A stretch of DNA of 49,857 bases from CAJXZP01 sp963974475 (lineage in GTDB: Bacteria; Bacteroidota; Bacteroidia; Flavobacteriales_G; Salibacteraceae), in assembly GCA_963974475.1 (NCBI GenBank), contig CAXBCR010000026.1:1-49857 (forward strand). Direction: 5' to 3'. A program made the position numbers and the translations under genes. Of the stretch, positions 33,142 through 42,358 are shown piece by piece (the stretch's first letter is position 1; every line of letters begins with the position of its first letter). The notes beneath the pieces were generated by a model that was not told the origin of the DNA, made no database searches, and saw only the letters and a program-made list of their open reading frames with translations.

Positions 33142-33744
33142 ATGAATTTAGATTCTAGTATTGAAAACATTTTGCAATTGCCTATCCCCACTAACCGAAG
33201 GGAGATTTTACAGGTTTTGATAGATTATGTGCAACAGAAAAAAGATGCTGAATTACCCATCATCTTAAATTTTATCTGTACCCATAACTCGCGTAGAAGT
33301 CAATTTGCGCAGGTTTGGGCTGCAGTAGCTGCTCATGCGTTTGGAATAGAAACTACCTGTTTGTCGGGTGGGGTAGAAGTGACTGCTTTTAATGAAAATG
33401 CGGTGCAATCTTTAAGAGGTTTTGGATTCATGATTCATACCAACCAACCCGAAGATCACAATCCAAAATATGAGGTGGAATTTGCCTTAAATGCGGGTAA
33501 GTTGGTTATGTTTTCGAAGTTGTTTGATGATTCTGCGAATCAGGCGGAAAGGTTTGCTGCCGTAATGACTTGTGATCATGCAGATGAAAACTGTCCTTTT
33601 ATTCCGGGGTCGGAACAACGAATATCGGTAAATTATGCCGACCCAAAAGAGTTTGATGGCACGCCCCAACAAACCGAAAAATACGATGAGCGTTCCGCGC
33701 AAATCGCATCAGAAATGTTTTACGTTTTTTCAAAAATTAAATAA
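33142..33744 (+). CDS. Arsenate reductase-like protein tyrosine phosphatase family enzyme
   Basis: A 200-residue protein with the low-molecular-weight phosphatase P-loop CTHNSRRS (Cx5R) in LNFICTHNSRRSQFAQVWA, so it belongs to the thioredoxin/ArsC-type phosphatase fold used for arsenate reduction. Further cysteines in MTCDHADENCPF may serve as resolving thiols. It should reduce arsenate to arsenite, exported by the next gene. The stop TAA shares its last base with the ATG of acr3. Confidence 0.88.
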   Translation: MNLDSSIENILQLPIPTNRREILQVLIDYVQQKKDAELPIILNFICTHNSRRSQFAQVWAAVAAHAFGIETTCLSGGVEVTAFNENAVQSLRGFGFMIHTNQPEDHNPKYEVEFALNAGKLVMFSKLFDDSANQAERFAAVMTCDHADENCPFIPGSEQRISVNYADPKEFDGTPQQTEKYDERSAQIASEMFYVFSKIK

Positions 33745-34781
33745 TGAGCGCACATAAAAAATTAAGTTTTTTAGACTCTTACCTCACTTTATGGATTTTT
33801 TTAGCCATGGCGGTTGGAGTAGCATTGGGGTTTTTCATTCCTTCGGTAGCCGATGGAATTAATAATATGAGTAGCGGCAGCACCAATATCCCGTTGGCCA
33901 TTGGACTGATTTTAATGATGTACCCACCCTTGGCGAAAGTAAATTACAAGCTTTTACCATCTGTTTTGAAGGACGTGAAATTACTTTCAGTTTCGTTATT
34001 GATGAATTGGATAATTGGGCCGATATTGATGTTTGTTTTGGCCATTGTTTTCTTGCAAGACTATCCCCATTACATGGTGGGCGTGATTTTGATAGGCTTA
34101 GCACGATGCATCGCCATGGTGTTGGTGTGGAATGACTTAGCTGATGGTAGCGCAGAATATGGCGCGGCATTAGTAGCTTTAAATAGTATTTTTCAGGTGA
34201 TTGGGTATAGCTTTTATGCATGGATATTTATCACCATTTTGCCACCGTATTTCGGCTTTGATGGCGCCATTGTAGATATTTCTATCAGTACCATTGCGCA
34301 GAGTGTGGCCATTTATTTAGGTATTCCTTTTTTATTAGGAATTTTAAGTCGCACCATTTTGGTAAACTTGAAAGGCGAAGAATGGTACAAAATGGTATTT
34401 ATTCCCACTATTTCACCCATAACACTAATCGCGCTGCTGTTTACCATCGTATTAATGTTTTCCTTGAAAGGAGAATTAATCGTTCAAATTCCAATGGACG
34501 TGGTTCGAATTGCCATTCCATTACTCATTTATTTTGTGGTAATGTTTTTACTCAGCTTTTTTATGAGTAAGGCATTGGGCGCAGACTATGCCAAAAACAC
34601 TTCGATTTCATTTACCGCTACGGGCAACAATTTTGAACTAGCCATCGCAGTGGCCATAGCTGTATTCGGATTAAACTCCGGAGAAGCATTTGCCGGAGTC
34701 ATTGGCCCATTAGTCGAAGTGCCAGCCTTGATTATTTTGGTTAGATTGGCATTTTGGCTGAAGAAGAAGTATTATGTGTAA
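33744..34781 (+). CDS. acr3: Arsenite efflux transporter, Acr3 family
   Basis: A 345-residue membrane protein of about ten helices. The Acr3 family hallmarks are visible: FLDSYLTLWIFLAMAVGVALGF at the start, PLAIGLILMMYPPLAKVNY, the conserved cysteine in GLARCIAMVLVWNDLADG, and FTATGNNFELAIAVAIAVFGLNSG near the end. It pumps arsenite out of the cell in the last step of arsenic resistance. It overlaps arsC by one base. Confidence 0.95.
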   Translation: MSAHKKLSFLDSYLTLWIFLAMAVGVALGFFIPSVADGINNMSSGSTNIPLAIGLILMMYPPLAKVNYKLLPSVLKDVKLLSVSLLMNWIIGPILMFVLAIVFLQDYPHYMVGVILIGLARCIAMVLVWNDLADGSAEYGAALVALNSIFQVIGYSFYAWIFITILPPYFGFDGAIVDISISTIAQSVAIYLGIPFLLGILSRTILVNLKGEEWYKMVFIPTISPITLIALLFTIVLMFSLKGELIVQIPMDVVRIAIPLLIYFVVMFLLSFFMSKALGADYAKNTSISFTATGNNFELAIAVAIAVFGLNSGEAFAGVIGPLVEVPALIILVRLAFWLKKKYYV

Positions 34782-34809
34782 CGTGTGGGTTTAATCTGAT
34801 ATTGCAATA

Positions 34810-35685
34810 ATGATACACCAACTAGAAAACAATAATTTCTCCGTAAAAATTAACGGAATAGGTGCTGAACTGTGCAGTTTTATTGCCAAGAAAACGGGTG
34901 TAGAATATGTTTGGCAAGGTAACCCTACGTATTGGGGAAGTACAGCTCCCGTTTTATTTCCAATCATTGGTGCGCTTAAAGATGGCGTGTTTATTCATAA
35001 TGCGCAAGAATTCGCGGTTCCCAAACATGGGTTTATTCGACATAATGAAAACTTACAGATTCATAGAAAATTAGACCATGAAATAACATTTTCATTGGCC
35101 TCCTCGGAGGAATTAAAAAAGAGTTACCCATTTGATTTTCAGTTTAACATTACATTTACTTTAAAGGATAATGTACTGGAAGTCTCTCATAAAGTGGTGA
35201 ATACCGGTAAGGATGATTTGTGGTTTTCTTTAGGTGGCCATCCGGCTTTTAATTGCCCGCTATTACCGAATGAAAAGTACGATGATTACTACTTAGATTT
35301 CAATCAAGAAGTATCACTGTCCACCACCGTTTTATCAGCTAAGGGATTGCTAACCGATGAACACTTTGAGGTGATTTCAAAGGGACGTGAGTTGGGACTT
35401 AGCGAGGAACTTTTTGCAAATGACGCATTGATTTTTAAAGATATCGAATCAAAAAAAGTATCCTTAAAATCTAAAAACCATTCTCATGGTTTAGCGGTGT
35501 CGTTTACCGATTTTAAAAACTTGGGTGTCTGGGCAAAATACCGTGCACCATTCGTGTGTATTGAGCCATGGTTGGGCGTTACCGACCATCAAAATACAAA
35601 TGGCGTTTTCATGGAAAAAGAAGGGATTATTGGTTTGCCGAAAGGGGAAAAATTTATGGCAAAATTTGAAATTGAAGTTTTTTAA
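34810..35685 (+). CDS. Aldose 1-epimerase family protein
   Basis: A 291-residue galactose-mutarotase-like protein. Diagnostic parts are the opening NGIGAELCSFIAKKTGVEYVWQG, the arginine-histidine region FPIIGALKDG and KHGFIRHNE, the active histidine in SLGGHPAFNCPL and the C-terminal CIEPWLGVTDHQNT. It should interconvert sugar anomers (or hexose-6-phosphate anomers, as in YeaD-like members). It is not tied to a sugar operon here. A weak TATTGC motif is just upstream; the gap from acr3 is 28 nt. Confidence 0.9.
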   Translation: MIHQLENNNFSVKINGIGAELCSFIAKKTGVEYVWQGNPTYWGSTAPVLFPIIGALKDGVFIHNAQEFAVPKHGFIRHNENLQIHRKLDHEITFSLASSEELKKSYPFDFQFNITFTLKDNVLEVSHKVVNTGKDDLWFSLGGHPAFNCPLLPNEKYDDYYLDFNQEVSLSTTVLSAKGLLTDEHFEVISKGRELGLSEELFANDALIFKDIESKKVSLKSKNHSHGLAVSFTDFKNLGVWAKYRAPFVCIEPWLGVTDHQNTNGVFMEKEGIIGLPKGEKFMAKFEIEVF

Positions 35686-35782
35686 TCGAGATGTGCTGGA
35701 AAAACGGGACTAATTTCGGGCATTATTTTTTATTTGAAATAACAAAGTTGGAGTATTCAGAGTACCAACAAATTCCTTAACC

Positions 35783-35790
35783 TACCTTTG
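35783..35790 (+). promoter_or_regulatory. Promoter -7 element for the S4 gene
   Basis: TACCTTTG matches TAnnTTTG, 18 nt before the ATG at 35809. Confidence 0.55.
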
Positions 35791-35808
35791 CAATCAAACA
35801 AAAAAAAC

Positions 35809-36018
35809 ATGGAGTTCAACTTAAAAGGAAACGAATTTATTCCGTTAAACGCATTGCTTAAAATGATGAATATTGCCGAATCTGGTGGACAAGCCAATAT
35901 GTTTATTACCGATGGTGAGGTTACCGTAAACGGAGAAGTGGAAACCGCCAAACGTAAAAAAATGCGTGCAGGTGATGTGGTTGTTTGTTTGGGTCAAACC
36001 ATTTCTGTAAAAGAATAA
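35809..36018 (+). CDS. S4-domain RNA-binding protein (YbcJ-like)
   Basis: A 69-residue protein that is a single S4 domain: IPLNALLKMMNIAESGGQANMFITDGEVTVNGEVETAKRKKMRAGDVV. It resembles E. coli YbcJ and is predicted to bind RNA, perhaps rRNA or tRNA. The ATG at 35809 is chosen; a TTG frame upstream would begin inside the promoter. The DUF3820 gene starts 6 nt later, so they form one unit. Confidence 0.92.
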   Translation: MEFNLKGNEFIPLNALLKMMNIAESGGQANMFITDGEVTVNGEVETAKRKKMRAGDVVVCLGQTISVKE

Positions 36019-36024
36019 GGATTA

Positions 36025-36270
36025 ATGGCTACACCGCTTCAATTATTCGACCCACAGGTGCTTAAAGATTTGGTGACCACCAAAATGTATTTCGGGAAAT
36101 ATAGTGGCACGTTAATTTGTGATGTGCCAGTGCATTACCTTGAATGGTTGGACCGTAAAGGGATGCCTCCCGGAAAAGCAGGAATGCTGCTATCCACTAC
36201 TTTAGTAATAAAAAGCAATGGCTTGGAAGACATCCTGAGAGATTTAAAACGCAAATACGGAAATCGATAA
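36025..36270 (+). CDS. DUF3820 family protein
   Basis: An 81-residue protein with the DUF3820 signature: MYFGKYSGTLICDVPVHYLEWLDRKGMPPGKAGMLL. The domain occurs alone or fused to exonucleases and resembles a fold related to nucleic acid or a nuclease regulator; no function is proven. It is cotranscribed with the S4 gene and convergent with the ABC permease gene. Confidence 0.9.
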   Translation: MATPLQLFDPQVLKDLVTTKMYFGKYSGTLICDVPVHYLEWLDRKGMPPGKAGMLLSTTLVIKSNGLEDILRDLKRKYGNR

Positions 36271-36293
36271 AACGGCCATGCTTAACGCTCCAT

Positions 36294-37466
36294 TCATTCA
36301 GCTAATTTGGCGGTCGATTTAGCATGGAGCATCACCTTAACTTTTAATAATACATAACTAGCCATCGCAAAAATTAAGGTCAGTATCATCAAGTTTTTTA
36401 TTTGAGGAATTATATCCGTAACCGATGCTTGGTAAAGTAATAATTTGCGAAGCGCCTCCAAAAAATGCGTTAAAGGAATGGTGTTGGCAATGGATACGAT
36501 AAAACCCGGCATTTGACTCAATGGCCACGTGAATCCGCTCAAAATAAAACTAGGCGTTGCAATCACCATTAAAATTTCCGTTGCTTTAAGTTGGTTTGGG
36601 ACGGCAATACTTACCAAAATCCCCATGAAGGTTACGGAGAGTATTAATGCGGTGAGTAGCGCCATCATGGCCAATCCATTCGCATGGAATGGGATCTTAA
36701 ACAAGGGAAACATTAACCGTAATAATACCAAAACGCCTATTCCCATAACCCAAAAAGGAAGTGCTTTGATAAACATGGCATTCCAAATATTTTTTGCTTT
36801 GGGCATGAAATCCGTGAAAAATGATTTTTCTTCAAATTCGCGCGCAAAACTCAAGGCTAAAGCGAGCATAAATACTTGTTGGATGATTACTCCCAAAACC
36901 CCTGGCCAAAGAAAGGTCATGTAATTGGCAGATGAATTAAAAAACCGAGCGTAGCTTACCCCAAATGCTTCAAATTTTGTAGCCGCAGTCACCGCAGGAA
37001 TTCCTTGTTTCTTTAATCCTTCCATTTCTATTCCAGCGTTTAACGTGCCTAGGATTAATTGAATAGCCTTCGCAGAATAATTGGCGGTAAGAATATTAGC
37101 CGTATTAATTTCTACTACTACTTCTGGATGAAGGGTTTGAAGAATGTTGGCTTCAAATCTATTGGGTATGGTGACCACCGCATGGTACTCTTTGTCAATA
37201 ATTCGTTTTCTAATTCCGTTTTGATTATACACTACTTCTGGCAGGAGCACCTTCGAATCATCCATCATATCTATCATTTGATGGCTGAGGGGAGTATTAT
37301 CCAAATCGATAACTAAAATGGGTAAATGGTCCACTTTCCCTTTTTGATACACGCCCCCCAATAAGAGTCCATAGAGTAATGGCGCGCCTAAAAATATGGC
37401 CATTACTACCGAGTTTGAGCCGAAGTATCTAAACTCGCGTTTCAATAATTTAAACCAGTCTTTCAT
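36294..37466 (-). CDS. ABC-2 type permease of an efflux cassette
   Basis: A 390-residue membrane protein of the YhhJ/YbhR type: helix 1 (VVMAIFLGAPLLYGLLLGG), a large extracytoplasmic domain, and about five C-terminal helices with the ABC-2 marker PSFILSGFTWPLSQMPGFIVSIANTIPLTHFLEALR. Start is ATG at 37466 (MKDWFKLLKREF), one base after the HlyD gene ends; an upstream extension overlaps it. Such permeases work with an ATPase, but none is encoded next to it here. Confidence 0.9.
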   Translation of the reverse strand: MKDWFKLLKREFRYFGSNSVVMAIFLGAPLLYGLLLGGVYQKGKVDHLPILVIDLDNTPLSHQMIDMMDDSKVLLPEVVYNQNGIRKRIIDKEYHAVVTIPNRFEANILQTLHPEVVVEINTANILTANYSAKAIQLILGTLNAGIEMEGLKKQGIPAVTAATKFEAFGVSYARFFNSSANYMTFLWPGVLGVIIQQVFMLALALSFAREFEEKSFFTDFMPKAKNIWNAMFIKALPFWVMGIGVLVLLRLMFPLFKIPFHANGLAMMALLTALILSVTFMGILVSIAVPNQLKATEILMVIATPSFILSGFTWPLSQMPGFIVSIANTIPLTHFLEALRKLLLYQASVTDIIPQIKNLMILTLIFAMASYVLLKVKVMLHAKSTAKLAE

Positions 37467-37467
37467 T

Positions 37468-38430
37468 TTATTTTTTTTGTAAAAGCACGGTGATATTTGC
37501 GTAAAGATGTTCTGCATCCTCCATGTTATTGGGAGTCACCTTTATTTCGTAGGTAGATTCGCCCAATTCATAATCAGGAAATGCGGAGGTAATATCTGCA
37601 TAGCGCGTAAGTTGCTTGATGCGAGTAATTTTACCTGAAAAGGTCTCATTTGTAAAGGGTGATGTCACCTGTATTTCCTGTCCTGGTTTGTAGGAGTTTA
37701 TCTTGCTTTCGGAAACGGTAAAACGGAAATAAGTACGATTTAATTGATAACCCGTAAAAATACCATAACCCGGTAAAGCTAACTCTCCTTCTTGGAGCGC
37801 AATGGTTTCAATATTCATGTGTTGTGGCGCAATTATGTAACGCTCGTTGTAGGCCACATCCGCTTCTTGTAGGGCTCCTTTTGCCCGGTCATACGTACCT
37901 AAAGCCATTCTTATTTTCTCGTTTCGTACGCCACTTTTGACTTCGTTGTATTTTGCTTTTACCCCTTCATACTGTGCTTTTGCCGCTTGGTAATTCATAT
38001 ACACTTCGTCATGTTTTTGAGGTGAAATCAGGCTGTCGCGATACATCGCATCTATTCGATGATACGATTTTTTAGCAAAGTCATATTGTTCGGTAACCGC
38101 ATCTAGCTTGGCGCTAATTTGTGCCAATTGGTCAGAGGAAGCTCCGTTTAAAGCCAATTCATATTGCGCTTTTGCAGCCTCTACTGCACCCAAGGCTTGC
38201 GCGCGTTTTGCTTCAATTTCTGGAATGGCTAGAAGCGCTAAGGTGTCGCCCGGATTGACCATGTCACCTTCCGATACGTAATGGTGAATAATCCTTCCGG
38301 GATATTTGCTTACAATGGTTAATGCGTCTCGTTTCACTTTTCCTTTCAATTCGTGAATGGGAGAAGGATTGCTGCAGGATGCAACAACACTTAACAGAAT
38401 AAATAGAAGTGATATATGTTTGAATTTCAT
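37468..38430 (-). CDS. HlyD-family membrane fusion lipoprotein
   Basis: A 320-residue periplasmic adaptor with a lipoprotein signal (SVVASCS, cysteine 19), a biotinyl-lipoyl-like half (IVSKYPGRIIHHYVSEGDMVNPGDTLALL), a long alpha-helical hairpin (about residues 70-180) and a beta-barrel region (RFTVSESKINSYKPGQEIQV). It would bridge the ABC-2 permease and TolC. It overlaps neither neighbour and sits 12 nt after tolC. Confidence 0.92.
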   Translation of the reverse strand: MKFKHISLLFILLSVVASCSNPSPIHELKGKVKRDALTIVSKYPGRIIHHYVSEGDMVNPGDTLALLAIPEIEAKRAQALGAVEAAKAQYELALNGASSDQLAQISAKLDAVTEQYDFAKKSYHRIDAMYRDSLISPQKHDEVYMNYQAAKAQYEGVKAKYNEVKSGVRNEKIRMALGTYDRAKGALQEADVAYNERYIIAPQHMNIETIALQEGELALPGYGIFTGYQLNRTYFRFTVSESKINSYKPGQEIQVTSPFTNETFSGKITRIKQLTRYADITSAFPDYELGESTYEIKVTPNNMEDAEHLYANITVLLQKK

Positions 38431-38442
38431 GGTGTTTAGCTT

Positions 38443-39855
38443 TTATAACTTGTTGATTTGTAAATTGCCAGTGGCTTTTAATAATTCTAATGCGCTGTTC
38501 CTTTGGTTGCAAACGGTTTGATAATAAGCCACCGAAACAGTGGTGTAAACCGTTTGAGTTTCTAGGAAATCAGACAATTTAATGAGTCCGTTTTCATACT
38601 CTTTGAAACTAATTTCCAGGGAGTTTTTGGCAACTTCCATTTGACGTTTTTTGAGTGTTGCTTGGGCATTTAGATTTTGATATTGGGTAACCCAATTGGC
38701 GTAATTGAGTTCCAATAATTCCTGCACTTCTTCTTTTTTAATTTGGGTTTGTTCCATCTCAATTTTTGCTTTTTGCCTTTCCGTATGCGTATGGAGTCCG
38801 TCAAATAATTCCCATTTCACACCTACGCCTACCATGTTTACCGGATAAGCACTTAGTTCATTGATGCCTAAGTTTCCCATATTCCCGTTGGTCATTCCTA
38901 AATACTGATGTGATGCGAATGCTTGAATTTGAGGAAGGTATCCGCTAAATTCGGATTTGTACTTATACTTCGTGGCTTCGGTAGCCTCTTCTAGCGCCAC
39001 TAATTCTGGACGGTCTAGAAATGTTTGACTAGCCTGACCGGTTTCTCGGGGTACTAATTGGACTTTCATCTTCAGTAGCACTTCTTTTTCTACCCCAGTA
39101 AGTTGGTACAGTTTAAGAATGAGTAACTCTTTGCTACCGTCATATTCTAGCTGTTTGGCATTAATTTCCAATTGTGCTAATTCTATTTTTTGGTATTCAT
39201 GATGCGTAATTAACCCTTGTTCTAAGGCTTTTTTTGCCACCTTGGTTTCCTGTTTAAGTCTATTGATTTGTTGGTCCAATAAAACTTTGGTTTCAGCTAG
39301 CAATGCTAATTTGTCATAATACATGGCTACTTCCGAGATTAAATCAGCCTCTTCTTGTTTTCGAATTTGGCGCTGTGCCGCAATTTTGTGCGTCATTGCT
39401 TTCGATAAATAAGGCGCTTTCAAACCGGTAAACAACGTCCATTTAGCCGAAAGTTCTCCCATCCAAATGTTGCCATTAAAATCTATAGACTGGTCTATAG
39501 GTGGCACTGCGGTGGAAGTCGATGGAATTTGTATAGGCGGAAACCCCGGAATAATAGGGGGTAGGGTAATTCCCGGAATGGTAACTGGAAATTGTTGGGT
39601 GTTCAAATTAAACTGCCCCGCAGAATAAGCATAACTGCCCTTGGCTTCTAAAGTAGGAATATATACATGGTGAATGCTTTTTTTAATTTGTTCATTCTTT
39701 TTAATGTCTAAATCACTGTTTTGTAACCCGTGATTATGGTTTAAAGCCGCAAGGGCTAAGGTCTGTAAATTGACCGAATCGGTAGTGGTTTGCGCTTTGG
39801 TTGGAAGTGAAACTAGGAAGCACATGACCAATATGCTAATAGCGTGTTTGTTCAT
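38443..39855 (-). CDS. TolC-family outer membrane efflux protein
   Basis: A 470-residue outer-membrane channel with signal peptide (MNKHAISILVMCFLVSLPTKAQ) and two long helical OEP repeats (for example LISEVAMYYDKLALLAETKVLLDQ). A proline-rich insert at about residues 90-120 (PVTIPGITLPPIIPGFPPIQ) is unusual and lies where strand-loop parts of the channel should be. Start is the ATG at 39855, 11 nt after tetR ends. It completes a TetR-TolC-HlyD-permease cassette for export of an unknown compound. Confidence 0.92.
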   Translation of the reverse strand: MNKHAISILVMCFLVSLPTKAQTTTDSVNLQTLALAALNHNHGLQNSDLDIKKNEQIKKSIHHVYIPTLEAKGSYAYSAGQFNLNTQQFPVTIPGITLPPIIPGFPPIQIPSTSTAVPPIDQSIDFNGNIWMGELSAKWTLFTGLKAPYLSKAMTHKIAAQRQIRKQEEADLISEVAMYYDKLALLAETKVLLDQQINRLKQETKVAKKALEQGLITHHEYQKIELAQLEINAKQLEYDGSKELLILKLYQLTGVEKEVLLKMKVQLVPRETGQASQTFLDRPELVALEEATEATKYKYKSEFSGYLPQIQAFASHQYLGMTNGNMGNLGINELSAYPVNMVGVGVKWELFDGLHTHTERQKAKIEMEQTQIKKEEVQELLELNYANWVTQYQNLNAQATLKKRQMEVAKNSLEISFKEYENGLIKLSDFLETQTVYTTVSVAYYQTVCNQRNSALELLKATGNLQINKL

Positions 39856-39866
39856 TTTTTTGTGTT

Positions 39867-40463
39867 TTAAATTTTTATGGAATCCCAACAGGCTTGTGAA
39901 TAGTTGGAAATGGACAATTCTGCCAAATCAATTTGTTCGTACTTAGCCATCCGGACTAAAGAGGATATAGGACTATGCGTTAAAGCTAATAGGGCCGGAT
40001 TAGGTAAGTTTTTGATTAACCCATTTTGGCGTGCCGAATTGAATATTTCTAAAACCGGTTCGAGTAATATTTGAGGACTCGTTTTTGATTTTTCTAAGAT
40101 GTAGGGCGAGTAGGCAAACTGAGAAATAAATTCCGGTTTGCGCGTATCAGAAATGTACAATTGTAAAATGGCGTTCCAAATATTTAGAAAGTCCTGCTCA
40201 AATGGAACAGCCGGGTCGTGATGGTTTAAAACCACCTCATTTATTTCAGAAACGAGGCGAAGGTAAACCGCTTGAATCACTTCTTCCTTATTCGAAAAGT
40301 GATTATAGATACTCCCTGCAGCTACATTGGCGCTAGAGGCTATCATTTTTATACTGGTGCCATGAAACCCATACAGGGTGATTTGGTCTAATGCAGACTC
40401 AAGAATGGCCACGCGTTTGGCATTTAATTTTTCCTGTTGTACGGTACTTGTCTTTGATTTCAT
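39867..40463 (-). CDS. TetR-family regulator of the efflux cassette
   Basis: A 198-residue regulator. The N-terminal HTH is RVAILESALDQITLYGFHGTSIKMIASSANVAAGSIYNHFSNKEEVIQAVYL; the rest is a variable ligand-binding domain. A perfect 30-bp palindrome covers its promoter, so it should repress itself and the tolC-hlyD-permease genes that follow in one operon. The ligand is unknown. Confidence 0.94.
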   Translation of the reverse strand: MKSKTSTVQQEKLNAKRVAILESALDQITLYGFHGTSIKMIASSANVAAGSIYNHFSNKEEVIQAVYLRLVSEINEVVLNHHDPAVPFEQDFLNIWNAILQLYISDTRKPEFISQFAYSPYILEKSKTSPQILLEPVLEIFNSARQNGLIKNLPNPALLALTHSPISSLVRMAKYEQIDLAELSISNYSQACWDSIKI

Positions 40464-40467
40464 AATG

Positions 40468-40506
40468 CAAAGCTATATAAAATGAATGAACGTTCATTCA
40501 TTTTAT
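40468..40506 (-). promoter_or_regulatory. tetR promoter with 30-bp palindromic operator
   Basis: The minus-strand -7 element TAGCTTTG is at 40468-40475. A perfect 30-bp palindrome at 40477-40506, with core TGAATGAACGTTCATTCA, fills the spacer and -33 region, the classic layout of TetR autorepression. Confidence 0.75.
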
Positions 40507-40752
40507 GAAATATAACAAGTTTTATTTTGATGATATTTTTACAGGCTAGCTTTTAAAGGAGGTAGGTTATTGTAAATGTGATGGTTATTGTTGATTGAAT
40601 GGGAAATTGAAAATGTCTATTCCAATCAATAAAAGGACCTTATTTTTTGAAAAACTTAAATATTTCCGTTATCGGTGCTCGTAATTAAATCTAAAAAAAA
40701 CGCGTGAAATGAAATTAACTTTCAATATGGGGTTGTTTAAACTTACGTAAAA

Positions 40753-41391
40753 TCACACCACTTCAATGCCTTCTGAATGCTGCACAATATGCCCATCGCG
40801 TTCCAATTTCTTAATAATTCGACTAATAACTTCTCTGGCCGTACCCATTTCAGTGGCTATTTGTTTGTGGGTAATTTTAATGGTTTTCGTTCCTTTAACT
40901 TGCAATCGTTGTTTTAAAAAATTAACGATTCGCACATCCATTTTTTGGTTAATGAGATGGTCTATGGTATCAATCAATTCTGAGTATCGTTGGTCATACT
41001 GACGGTAAAAAAGAGTATTGAAATCAGGATACTGTTGAATCCATTTGTTAATCCCTTCACTAGGAATTAGGAGAACCTTGGTGTCTACCTCAGTAATAGC
41101 ATAAACCTTACTTGGGGCATCATGCATACTTGCCGAAAACGACATGATGCAACTCTCATTTGGTTCGATGTAATACAGGAGCAAATCGCGCTCATCAAAC
41201 TTTCTAAAAACTTTTATTACACCATCAATCACATAAGGAATCACTTTTACATATTGACCCTCACGCAATATTTCTGTGCCTTCCGGTATTTGGGTTAGCA
41301 TCCCGTTTTCTTTGATATACTGCACTAATTCGGGACTGAAATAAAATGGAAGTTTAGACTTGATTTCGTTAAACTCGTTTGGAGAAATCAT
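40753..41391 (-). CDS. Crp/Fnr-family transcriptional regulator
   Basis: A 212-residue protein with an N-terminal cyclic-nucleotide-type beta-barrel (EGTEILREGQYVKVIPYVIDGVIKVFRKF) and a C-terminal winged helix with the Crp-type recognition helix in THKQIATEMGTAREVISRIIKKLERDGHI. A few cysteines are present but no N-terminal iron-sulfur cluster motif, so it is probably not a true FNR. Targets unknown. It stands at the end of the lepB-GT2 run and has no clear -7 element. Confidence 0.9.
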   Translation of the reverse strand: MISPNEFNEIKSKLPFYFSPELVQYIKENGMLTQIPEGTEILREGQYVKVIPYVIDGVIKVFRKFDERDLLLYYIEPNESCIMSFSASMHDAPSKVYAITEVDTKVLLIPSEGINKWIQQYPDFNTLFYRQYDQRYSELIDTIDHLINQKMDVRIVNFLKQRLQVKGTKTIKITHKQIATEMGTAREVISRIIKKLERDGHIVQHSEGIEVV

Positions 41392-41444
41392 GGTGCGAAT
41401 TTTTTGGTTTTGATTGAAGGGCTAAAGTACAAAAAGCGAATAAA

Positions 41445-42320
41445 TTAATTACGTGTAATCACGTAATTCTGGTGTTCACCAAGCGGTTTACCAGTAATTT
41501 TCTGTGCCCATTTCTTGAACCGCTCTTTTCTTGAAAATGAGTTTCGAGATATATCATGGTCAAAATCCCATCCCTTTTCTTGAATGCGTTTTTGCATCAC
41601 AGATGGGTGTTTGCCTTCAAATTTCCAAAGCGCTTTCACTTCAGAATAGTCAAATTCTTCGGCTTTTGCCACGTTTTGTTCTACCCAAGAGTCGCTGTGC
41701 CACAATTTGTGAAATGACTCCTGTTTGCGCTGCATGGCATCCGGACTTTTTACCCATCCGTAATGATGAATGTAGGCATCAATGTCGGCTACATTTAGCT
41801 TCTCTCCAGCTCCTTTTTTAAATCCCTGCGCATCGCCAAATGAATAAATTTCGGGGTTGTTTTTGATAATCCGAATTTCTTTTGGATACCATTTTATGGC
41901 ATCTCCAATGTAATCGTATGAACCATAAAAATGGCGGTAATTAAAAAGGAGTCCATCCACTTTGGGGTCGTTCTCAAAATCATGCATGGCTTGACGAATA
42001 TTACCGTAATAATCTTCGTGCATCACTTCATCTCCCTGAATGTAAATAGCCCAATCACTGTCTTTCGAAATGGCTTTGAAGGCTTTAGCCGTTTCTACCG
42101 CTAACACCCGTCCACCCTCGCGTAAGGAGTCATCCCAAACCGTTTCAATGACCCTGATTTTAGGGTCAATGGCCCGAACCAATTGAAGCGTTTCATCTTC
42201 CGAATTACCCACGGCCACCACCACTTCATCGCATAGCGGTAAAATAGACTGAATGGCTTCCAAAATGGGATAATCCAATTTTATGGCATTCCGTATAAAT
42301 GTGAATCCGCTTACTTTCAT
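41445..42320 (-). CDS. Family 2 glycosyltransferase
   Basis: A 291-residue GT-A fold enzyme, MKVSGFTFIRNAIKLDYPILEAIQSILPLCDEVVVAVGNSEDET, with a QGDEVMHED acidic motif (metal-binding, about residues 95-103). Such cytosolic enzymes transfer a sugar to lipopolysaccharide or polysaccharide precursors. The acceptor is not known. It lies 38 nt after lepB on the same strand. A small inverted repeat overlaps its last codons. Confidence 0.88.
   Translation of the reverse strand: MKVSGFTFIRNAIKLDYPILEAIQSILPLCDEVVVAVGNSEDETLQLVRAIDPKIRVIETVWDDSLREGGRVLAVETAKAFKAISKDSDWAIYIQGDEVMHEDYYGNIRQAMHDFENDPKVDGLLFNYRHFYGSYDYIGDAIKWYPKEIRIIKNNPEIYSFGDAQGFKKGAGEKLNVADIDAYIHHYGWVKSPDAMQRKQESFHKLWHSDSWVEQNVAKAEEFDYSEVKALWKFEGKHPSVMQKRIQEKGWDFDHDISRNSFSRKERFKKWAQKITGKPLGEHQNYVITRN
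41448..41467. repeat. Short inverted repeat at the glycosyltransferase stop
   Basis: ATTACGTG (41448-41455) and CACGTAAT (41460-41467) with a 4-nt spacer form a perfect 8-bp stem across the final codons. No T-run follows on the minus strand. It could be a weak terminator or regulator site. Confidence 0.35.
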
Positions 42321-42358
42321 TAATCTGTTATCAGCGTTTTTTCGACTTTTTTGTTTAA

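Noticed and set aside
33859..34221. 120-residue frame antisense to acr3
   Set aside because: Shadow of a strongly supported gene.
36529..36924. 131-residue frame antisense to the ABC-2 permease
   Set aside because: Shadow of a strongly supported gene.
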